This document shows positions 56,691-64,000 of a stretch of DNA of 64,000 bases, in pieces (positions within the stretch are counted from its first letter, which is position 1; each line of letters begins with the position of its first letter). The position numbers and the translations under genes are program-made. This DNA comes from Marasmius tenuissimus. Lineage: Eukaryota; Basidiomycota; Agaricomycetes; Agaricales; Marasmiaceae. The notes under the pieces were generated by a model. That model saw nothing but the letters and a program-made list of their open reading frames with translations, ran no database searches and was not told the origin of the DNA. Location: positions 3,348,001-3,412,000 of the forward strand of contig JAQOTA010000053.1 in assembly GCA_029532415.1 (NCBI GenBank), given 5' to 3'.

Positions 56691-56948
56691 TGTTGAATCC
56701 GGACTACCGGATGTATGGACCGTTGTATCGGGCCGCATATATGCTTCAATCGTTTTACTATGATCTATGCTATTCCTAGTCACTCCTGTTATAGAAGATA
56801 CAGCCACCTCTGTATAGTATATAAGTAGCTCTGTATCTACATGCAATACCAGTACTTTTACTACTCTCGTTTCTACCTCTAAGCCTATCTCCAGGTGAGC
56901 TAGTCTGTCCCATGCTGCCACTGCGTGGGCAGGACCTCTGCCTCAACA
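56691..56948 (-). repeat. Copia solo LTR (258-bp family) in the Gypsy A integrase-chromodomain linker
   Basis: TGTTGAATCC to CTCAACA (plus-strand reading), flanked by CCATC on both sides. Removing it joins FRTIH to PTFHVSQLK in the pol frame. Confidence 0.93.
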
Positions 56949-57405
56949 CCATCCAACTTTCCATGTTTCCCAACTCAAATCCATCCTTCCGAACCCCATT
57001 CTGAATCGTGTCCAGCCTCCTCCAGGTCCCATCGAACTCGACACTGGAGAAGAAGATCATTACAAGATTTCTGAAATCCTAGACTCCGAGGTCAACCGTC
57101 GTTTCAAGTGCAAGTTACAATACTGCATCCAGTGGCCTGGATACAAAGGCACTGACGAGGAGTTTTCTTGGGTCACGGCAGACAACTTCAATGCTCCGGA
57201 CCTCCTCCGAGCATTCCACAAACGTTATCCTCATAAGCCTGGGCCTATTGATTCTCTCTAAGTTCATTTCATTATTCCGATTCCATTTCCGACTATCTTA
57301 CGATCACTCATGATTCCAAGAAAGGCCTTCTGGCTGGGCGACATTTCAAGACTATTCTATAAGTACAATTCCAAAAAATTGTCCAGATTCCGGATGTCCG
57401 TTCCT

Positions 57406-58636
57406 TCACTCCTCCATCCTATTGTCATCCTCTCCATCTGCATCTTCCGGCACTGTTTCCACGCTCTTCACCTTCTTCCGGAGTGTCTTCAGAGATTGGG
57501 ACGCTGGCCTCTTGCTAGGCCGCGACAACAGTCCCTCCTCCTGAGCCTCTTCCTCTTCCCCTTCCCCTTCCCCTTCCGCTTCGTCCTCACCCTCATCTGA
57601 GCTGTCTGGGAAATCAACGCCATGAACACTCAACAAAAGTTGTATTCCGTGGTTGATCTGCCACAACCTTCTCAACCTCTGGCGCCAAGTGTACTTCCTT
57701 CCTTCCCGCAGACTTCCAGTTTCCTTCCGAGTTCTTGGACTTCATCGAGCCCACATCTGAACTCGCTCCGTCTCTGCTTCTGTCCAGAACCACGCACTTT
57801 CCTTTCTTCTTGCGGCATCAGAAGCATGTGTTGGTCAGACCACGGAAGTTGGTTCCGGCCATCACATTCCAACGACATTCCATGTTTGCGACCGAACATT
57901 TCTTGCAGGCTATAAAAAGTTAGAACAAATTGTATCTGGACAAGTTGAACTTACCAATCGGAAGAAGGGGTCCCGTTCTGACCTCCTCCGCATCTATAAC
58001 CCTTCCACTGGTCTCTTTCGCTTTTCCCTTCCGTTTAGCTCCTGAGGTTTCCAAAGTTTTCTTCTTGGCGATGAACCCAGACTGGAAAATCATTTGTTGA
58101 TGAGGTGTCAGTGTGGGGTAAAACTAAAAGAAGTTACAAAATTCAGAAGGAGGGAAAATCCAACGAGTTGGACACACTGATTCCCAGTCCATATCCATGG
58201 ACCGTTTGTCGGCGTCGGGGAAAGTATATTCAAGAGGTTCGGACTTCACCTCTGATTCCAGAACCGTTGTCTTCATCCGAACTTCCTCCTCTTCAGCCTC
58301 CCATTGCTTCCGCCTTGTTTCCATCCGACCATCCCTATCCTTCCGCCAGTCCTCCAGCTTATTTTCTGCATCTGCTTTCACCTTCTCCCAATCCACAATA
58401 TCCCCTGCTATCTCTTCCTGCCTTTCCTCTATCCAAGCATTCCAATTCTGGTTCCAGGTTGCCATGTCCTTGTTGAATTCGCGTGAGGCTTGTTTGTCCT
58501 CCTCTTCCGGATATCGAGCCAAGTATTCCGCGAGCTTTGGTTTCTTGGTGATATATTCTGGAATTGTTTCATCCGGACGCAGAGTGATGAAGAGAAGATC
58601 GGAGGCAGTTGGTGAACGAGAGGGTGTAGGTGACAT
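57406..58636 (-). pseudogene. Antisense gene in an LTR element, Cys-rich, function unknown
   Basis: Minus-strand pieces: MSPTPSRSPTASDLLFITLR at 58636, a Trp/Glu-rich helical region (MATWNQNWNAWIEERQEEIA, then KLEDWRKDRDGRMETRRKQW) to about 58150; after a probable intron or frameshift, a Cys-rich stretch near 57880 (CKKCSVANMECRWN, then CFWCRKKKGKC-like) that might bind metal; and an acidic tail (DEGEDEAEGEGEGEEEEAQE) near 57560 ending NRMEE. Reading frames change between pieces, so introns or decay separate them. I do not recognise the family. It lies opposite in strand to the retroelement, between its coding part and the 3' LTR. Confidence 0.5.
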
Positions 58637-58843
58637 TTTTTTGGAATTGGGGAAATGAAGTTGGGATTCACTTGGTGCGCTTCTTATATATCTTTTTTCT
58701 ATTTGTTCCTTGTTTGGTTTTCCAGAATATTCTTTCATGTTCCAGAACGTTCTATTGACTCATCACGTTTCTATTGTTTTATGTCTTCTTTCCAATTGCT
58801 TCCGAACTTTTACGTCTTATGATTTTCTTCTTACTTCCTCCAT

Positions 58844-58876
58844 GGCTCTCGAGGCGAGAGCCTTAAGAGGGGGATA
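58844..58876 (+). promoter_or_regulatory. Hairpin and polypurine tract before the 3' LTR
   Basis: GGCTCTCG-AGG-CGAGAGCC (58844-58862), then TTAAGAGGGGGATA and the LTR two bases later. The stem differs from those at 48269 and 49240 by two paired, compensating changes. Confidence 0.85.
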
Positions 58877-58877
58877 C

Positions 58878-59597
58878 TGTTACATCCATGCCATTTCCGG
58901 GGTTTCCAAAGGCTTCTATCCACCTTCCGGAGATTCCGATACTCGGAATCTACTTTATGTTTCTCTTTCCTTCACAATCCTTTCCGGAACATGACTTGGG
59001 ATTCCGATGTCGTGTCCCCGGTACTAACGGATCAGAGATACATATACACCATTCATTTCCGAGTAGTACGTAGACTCTACATTCCGACATTCCGCTTTCC
59101 ATTCTATCATGACTCATCCCGTACATTCCATTCTGACACTTCATTTCCAATTCATCTCCGACTCCAGGACTTCACCCTCCGTCTCAGATTCTGTACTGTA
59201 CATACATACATTCTATCCCGCTCTTGACTCACCTTCGGTACTACGATTGCCGGAACCCCTTCAGAGGTCTCGAAAATTGATACATATATAAGCTAGATAC
59301 TTCACGACTTGTATTCCTCAGAATTAAAATCAACTTGGTTTCCATTTTATCTCATTCGTCTCATTCCATCTCTTATCTCTATCTCTTCTATCTCTTTATC
59401 TTCCTTTCTCTTCTGGTCAAGGACAACTCAACTCAACGGTGTCGTTGGCGAAACCTTTGACTATTGTCCAACCATCCGATCGGCCTTCTGGTCGTCAGAA
59501 TCTCTCTCCAGTCCCGACAGGTCCATTCCAGCACGTCGGCTTCTGTCTCTTCTGCTCGGACATCCGTCCGGGCTGTCATATCCACACGATCCTAACA
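58878..59597 (+). repeat. 3' LTR, 720 bp, LARD-related family
   Basis: TGTTACATCC to CCTAACA, with a TATATAAGC box near 59284. Its 5' partner is not in the window. Confidence 0.8.
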
Positions 59598-60050
59598 TGG
59601 GTCCCCAATGGATCCCAAGATATTGAGACCTACAGTGGTTACACCAATGACTTGGCCTGGCATTTTATGATGGTATAGAGTAAATCTCTGTCAGATCTGC
59701 TGGAATGTAACAAGATGAGGAATCATGCAAGTCCTCCACCTACCAACTTGAGGACACTAAAACTAAGTACTATGAACCACCAGTCACCTACATGAGTAGC
59801 ATCACAGATTAAACCTGAATGTTTGAACTTATCAGATACATAGATGTAAATTCATTTTCTATTGAAGGTTCAGTCCACACTGCTTGCAGCCATCCCCCCC
59901 AGTCATTGTGACAATTGGCATGCTTGGGATGAAATTGGGTCAAAATCAGTCAGAAAGAATCATTTCACCTCCAGAGGATCCTTGCAGCAATCAGAGGGCT
60001 GTGTGACACAATATGGCATCAAGAATAGGAACCCAGGAGAATATTATTCC
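59598..60050. other. Intergenic sequence between the repeats and COG3
   Basis: About 450 bases of ordinary composition. I see no gene, repeat or clear terminator in it. Confidence 0.5.
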
Positions 60051-62854
60051 CTACTCAAATTGACATACATTCCTCAAGAATATGTGCAATGATACTTCAT
60101 CCATTGGCTGCTCTGTTCCACCCCAATCCATCTTCCCGTCTGTTTTCAGTCCCCAAGTAACCTGCCTAAACCATGAATAATCCTCCTCAACTCGCTCCAG
60201 AACATGTTTGGTCATGATGTCTGCCACGTCCTTTTCTCCCAGGTAAAGCTTGATCTTTCCTGTGTGTGCCCGGAGCTGTATGTCGCAACGCTGTTTGAAA
60301 GAGGAGCACAGATCCGATATGGAGGGAGCAGCAGCCTCCTCCACTGTAACACCTGAGGGGTTCACTGAGCCCGCCCTTGCGCTAACAGATTCAACCCATG
60401 TCCGTAGGGGCTTGCACACCTCATCGGTGCACATAGAGATGACACTCTCACATGCCAACCGAGTCGATTGGTTTATTGTCTATAGAAGGTTGAGTGGCTT
60501 TCTAAATCGACAAAGAAAGAAGAGCTCACTCTTTTTGTGCCATCAATCGTCCTCTTTCCCGCCGCATCCCCCCCGGCGAACGAAAGTAAGGAGGTCAATG
60601 TATCCGCGACTCCACCCGCAACGCCCGAGTCCACCATACCAAAACCAAAACCCGCAAAGCTGGACACGGACTCTTTTCGACCAGCTGTACCACTGCTTGA
60701 TGATCCGCCGACGACATCAGAAGACTCCAGCCCAAATTTTGCGGGTACTTCCTTCAAGATCAGGAGATGTCGCACGAGGAATAGATAAGAGTCCAAGGGG
60801 AGGGTCGCTTCAATCAACAGACCTACATCTGTCAAATTAGATGATGAGGTGTTCGAGGCAGAAGTGAGCATTGTATCTGAGGCGGCTTGCAAGGAGCCGT
60901 GACACAGGGCAATGGCTTCTTCCGCAATGTCTTCGAATATGGCAGGCTGGCAGTGGGAAAATATGAACATGCAGGATGTCAAGAGAGAATGGATACGAAC
61001 GCACGTTGACGAATTCATGCAGCTGTTCCAACACCCATACCGTCTTCTTCAACGTCGGATACCAGGTTTCACGGTCATCTCCACCCCCGTTTTCGTTAGC
61101 CCGCCACAGCTGCGACACGCTCGCCTTCTCGCTGTCGGCATTGCTACCCGACCTTTTTGAAGTAACCAGCTTTCCTGGATACATCATGTCCTCCTTCGAC
61201 GGTACGTAGTGCCTAATATCGCTTTGAACGACCGCTTGCGCTTTGAAAAAGAGCCTGGTTTGGGCATCCTGGAGTATCATCTGCAGAAGCTGGCTAATAT
61301 GGAGTCTGGGCCCCTTGGTAGGAGAAGACGGCGGGGAATCACCAACGGCATCGACATCGACGTCCAAAACCATCAACGCCTGCAAAACCGTGCAAACCTC
61401 GCAAAGAGCTGTAAGCCGAGGCTCATGAAGAATACGGGGCCGAAGGTCGTCGTACAGATAGTCACAAAGTGTTTCGAGATATTGGTATAGATGGTCTTCG
61501 CCGGTGGTAAAGAATTCTTTGAATAGTTCGAATTCGTCTGTGCAAAGTTGTTTCAAATACGAGCATCCGGCCCGTGTCTAGAAATCGACTTCAGATGTCT
61601 GGTTGGACGTTGATATGTAGCATAGACCTACCAGCTCGACCACGTCCAGGGCATTAGTGCTCCCCATTTCTACTCCCCTCATCAGTGCTCTCACCTCCTC
61701 TCGCACGACGTTGCCAACAATGGCCTTTCTTGTCGAGATATATGCGGAATGGCATTCAGCGAGCAACGCATCGAGCGTATCAGGATGTGCTGCCGCACGC
61801 CTTTCCATCTCTCGCAGTAACGGAGGGAGCGAAGACGGAGAATGGGAATTCGAAGCGGCTGAAGGCTGACGCAAGGAAAGCGAGAGGAAACGAGTGTAAA
61901 GAAGGTGGTGAGTAGTCGCTTGCGACAGGGACTTGTTTTCGGATAGTCGGCGGGTGATATCAGACGACATAGCGCGTAATGATCCCACAAAGTACATCTT
62001 TATGAGGGTCATAGCACGCGTCAAGCATTGAGTGAAACGAAGGAGATAGAGCTCTGCTTCCCGGAAGTGACGCTGTCGGGCTTGAGTCAATCGCTTGCAC
62101 ATACGGGAGAACCTAAAAGGCGACTTACATGGGCCTTGAGGTAATCTATACATATATCGACTCTCTCAACCATGTATAAGAAATCGGACTGGAGAACAAG
62201 GGTCTCTCCCGGGTGATTGAGCATCCTAGTCGCATGCTCAAGCTCTTGGAAGTATTCAAGCCGCTGGGATAGTTCCTGCTCGAGTTGCAGTATCCTGTCT
62301 CTCTCCTCCAATACCCGCTCACAGCTCTCTTTAAGGCTCTTGCCACCCTCCTCAACGCCTTGCCATCCCTCCAGCATCCCTTCAACTTCTCTTTCGACCC
62401 CTTCAACTTTGTCCGTAAGATAGTCACAGGTATCGAGATGATTTGAGACCATGGCCACATGAGCTCTGAAGTGGGCATCCTGGCTGTGAGAGACAGAGCG
62501 TTCAATAAGAGTGTACCAGTCGTAGAATTGCTGGGGGGTCAAGATGGGGTGTTTAGGGAGCAGGCCAACTTGCTTAAGACGGCTGGGCGTAGCTGGGCGA
62601 GACGATGGTAGAGATACCTGCAGCTTTGAAGCAAGCAAGGGTGTCGCAGGGCGCGACGATCCTGCATCTGAATCGGCGCTCGAGAACCTGAGAGGAAATG
62701 GTGGTTGTTCTGTGGCCTTCTTGACTTTGAGTATGCTCGCTGACTGGATTTCGTCCAACGGTGCCTTTGATTCCCATTCTTCCAGTGAAAGAGCGACTGG
62801 GGCAGATCTCTGGGGAACGTTGAGAGTTGGTGTCCCTGTTCGACGTGGGTTCAT
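60051..62854 (-). CDS. COG3: Conserved oligomeric Golgi complex subunit 3 (Sec34-like), 5 exons
   Basis: COG3 is part of the COG tethering complex, which captures vesicles recycling within the Golgi. Exons on the minus strand: 62854-62129, 62072-61632, 61577-61005, 60946-60530 and 60479-60051. The four introns of 50-58 nt keep the frame. The model gives about 860 residues, close to the family length. Residues 1-120 are a Ser/Pro-rich leader. The Sec34 N-terminal coiled-coil region follows (HPILTPQQFYDWYTLIERSV, then a Glu-rich helix), then VDICIDYLKAH joined to RHFREAELYLLRFTQCLTRA. The middle contains ETLCDYLYDDLRPRILHEPR. The C-terminal part has PAIFEDIAEEAIALCHGSLQ and LDSYLFLVRHLLILKE. 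The last 25 residues (TWGLKTDGKMDWGG onward) do not look conserved and could be an intron or alternative end. It is divergent from VMA4. Confidence 0.9.
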
Positions 62855-62998
62855 TACACTGAGCGCACGGACCGACCGCGCCTGCGGTGACTTTGCACGC
62901 GTGAAGGTAATTACATAATTTCATACCTCTGCTGTCCGAGCGTCATTCAGGAGTTGAGCCCAGCTTAGGATCGTTCGCTTCAATACGCTACCTTCACG
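62855..62998. promoter_or_regulatory. Bidirectional promoter between COG3 and VMA4
   Basis: Only 144 bases separate the two start codons, which point away from each other, so both core promoters and 5' UTRs must share this stretch. No TATA box is evident. Confidence 0.75.
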
Positions 62999-63953
62999 AT
63001 GTCTCGACCTTTGAACGACGATGAAGTCCTCACGGAACTCAACAAGATGGTACATAACTCGATTCTCTCAATGATCTGAGCCTTGACGGTCCTTGTCATA
63101 GGTTGCCTTCATCAAACAGGAGGCTCTGGAGAAAGCACGGGAGATCAAGGTGAAAGCAGATGAAGAGTTTGCTATCGAGAAGGTTAGCTCAAGGCCAGAG
63201 TGAGACAACTGGCCCATAGACTTACCTGCAGACCATCATAGGCAAAATTAGTCAAGCAAGAACAACAGGCGATCGATGGTCAATACGAGAAGAAGTTGAA
63301 AGGGGCGGAGATTTCGCAGAAGATGTGAGTGCGATTTTGCACACAAATTTACCACATTTGTGACCTTTACTCCACCGACAGCGCACAATCGACTTTGACC
63401 AACAAGTCCCGTCTCAAACTCCTTCATCGTCGTGAGGAACACCTGCAAGAGCTATTCTCGGCAGCTCGCGACGAGGTGCTCAAACTCTCGGAGGACGATA
63501 GTCGCTATGTTCAGTTCCTGGAGGGCGTCATAGTACAGGGCTATCTCCAAATCCTCGAGTCTAGCATGGTGGTACATTCGAGAGAGAAGGACGTCGATTT
63601 GGTCAAACAAGCTGCGGAATCGGCTTCCAAGTCATACCAGGAAATCAGCGGCAGAGAAGTCAAGTTCACTGTCGAGGGTACCTTGAGTGATGATGTGTTG
63701 GTGTCCCTTTCCAAATATCTCTATAATCATCTAATCTGAAGCTTTTCAGTGCCGGAGGAGTGAAGCTCGTCAGTGGTTCTGGACGCATCACCCTGGATAA
63801 CACACTTGATGAACGACTCCGGTTGCTCGAAGACAGGGTGAACATGGTTTATTCAATTCGGAACCCTGAATTAACATTTATTCCCTGCAGATGCTCCCAG
63901 AGATCAGAAACGACCTCTTCGGAGCGAACGAGAACCGCAAGTTCTACACATAG
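62999..63953 (+). CDS. VMA4: V-type proton ATPase subunit E, 6 exons
   Basis: Subunit E is a peripheral stalk protein of the V1 sector, holding the ATPase head to the membrane part at vacuole and endosome membranes. Exons: 62999-63049, 63102-63182, 63242-63324, 63382-63696, 63750-63837 and 63891-63953. The product is about 225 residues, as usual for the family. It begins MSRPLNDDEVLTELNKMVAF, with the long N-terminal helix (EALEKAREIKVKADEEFAIE), then LKLLHRREEHLQELFSAARD. It ends with the conserved C-terminal domain GGVKLVSGSGRITLDNTLDE, then RLRLLEDRMLPEIRNDLFGA. The fourth intron could instead use donor 63695 and acceptor 63741, adding three residues; the TTTTCAG acceptor and a CTAAT branch-like site at the right distance favour 63750. 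Spliced introns are 52-59 nt. No damage is visible. Confidence 0.95.
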
Positions 63954-64000
63954 AATACTGTTTACGATGATATACCTACGTTTAAGCTACCTAGCACCAC

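Larger units (their letters stand above)
38856..57261 (+). mobile_element. Gypsy chromovirus A with nested insertions
   Basis: Plus-strand element: probable 5' LTR/leader (38856-40222), gag-like frames, pol with protease, RT, RNase H, integrase and a C-terminal chromodomain ending at TAA 57259-57261. Inside it are a solo LTR at 40503, a complete Copia at 44813-55339 (target duplication GGCCA), a solo LTR at 55506 (CATAT) and a solo LTR at 56691 (CCATC). With these removed, pol is a single reading frame from 42287 to 57261. A matching 3' LTR was not found. Confidence 0.88.
42287..57261 (+). pseudogene. Gypsy A pol: protease, RT, RNase H, integrase, chromodomain
   Basis: After removal of the nested elements one frame encodes: protease (VDSGLSHCFID); RT with [34 protein letters not shown] and the catalytic VYLDDILIYC near 43520; RNase H (ETDASDYALAAILSI near 43960); the integrase zinc-binding region (ISGHFGQNRTLETIRHQYTW and CVICAQNKTP near 44780); the integrase core ([20 protein letters not shown], then SDRGSKF and HPSADGQTERANQTLEQYI); and a chromodomain (YKISEILDSEVNRRFKCKLQ, then YCIQWPGYKGTDEEFSWVTA). 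The chromodomain probably directs insertion to marked chromatin. Nine internal stops, all TGA, begin at 43214, 44378, 44492, 44534, 44801, 56420, 56462, 56510 and 56660. There is no frameshift. It is inactive as read. Confidence 0.9.
57262..59597 (+). mobile_element. 3' end of another LTR element, related to the LARD family
   Basis: Internal sequence with an antisense gene, then a hairpin and polypurine tract (58844-58876), then a 720-bp LTR (58878-59597). The LTR shares its ends (TGTTACATCC, CACGATCCTAACA) and an internal GTTGGCGAAACC stretch with the LARD LTRs, but differs widely in between. The left boundary against Gypsy A is not clear; Gypsy A's own 3' LTR is missing, so the two may have recombined. 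Confidence 0.65.

Noticed and set aside
57262..59597. Assigning the LTR at 58878-59597 as the 3' LTR of Gypsy A
   Set aside because: Gypsy A begins TGTAAAGCGCC, and neither it nor copy B has TGTTACATCC at its 5' end. The two ends do not match.

Overview
This is a repeat-dominated stretch of a filamentous fungal genome, most likely a basidiomycete of the Agaricomycetes type. That placement is inferred from two host genes with many 50-60 nt introns (positions 60051-63953), a Plavaka/KDZ-like DNA transposon, Ty3/Gypsy chromoviruses with a C-terminal chromodomain, and Tad1-like LINEs with APE, RT and RNase H domains. No species can be named from the sequence alone. Roughly the first 59.6 kb is transposon-derived. 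Only the last 4 kb holds ordinary host genes.

Layout. 1-1910: 5' end of a minus-strand Copia element (LTR, half-tRNA primer site, gag start). 1911-12618: a plus-strand LINE broken in two by a full-length minus-strand LINE (5908-12120), with a third truncated LINE (4062-5907) sitting at that element's poly(A) tail. 12619-17082: minus-strand Gypsy fragment 'B' carrying a small solo LTR. 17434-18848: remnant of a repeated fungal gene family. 18849-20273: truncated LINE. 20274-22008: Copia integrase fragment holding a 492-bp solo LTR. 22009-33822: a minus-strand Copia element split by a 7.25-kb two-gene DNA transposon (24321-31575). 33823-37779: remains of another Gypsy element. 37780-38831: LINE 3' fragment. 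38856-57261: plus-strand Gypsy chromovirus 'A', whose pol frame is interrupted by a complete Copia element (44813-55339), which itself contains a complete non-coding LTR element (45602-50032), and by three solo LTRs (40503-40761, 55506-56023, 56691-56948). 57262-59597: 3' end of a further LTR element with an antisense gene. 60051-63953: COG3 and VMA4 homologues, divergently transcribed from a 144-bp spacer.

How it fits together. Target-site duplications let the insertion order be read directly. The oldest layer is the Gypsy, Copia and LINE bodies; solo LTRs and nested copies came later. Coding damage is not random: in Gypsy A all nine internal stops are TGA, mostly where arginine is expected. 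The same TGA bias occurs in the Copia elements and the DNA transposon, which points to C-to-T change at CpG (methylation or RIP-like silencing). Two Copia copies share the same one-base frameshift and the same stop, so the family multiplied after it was disabled. The host genes at the right edge show no such damage.
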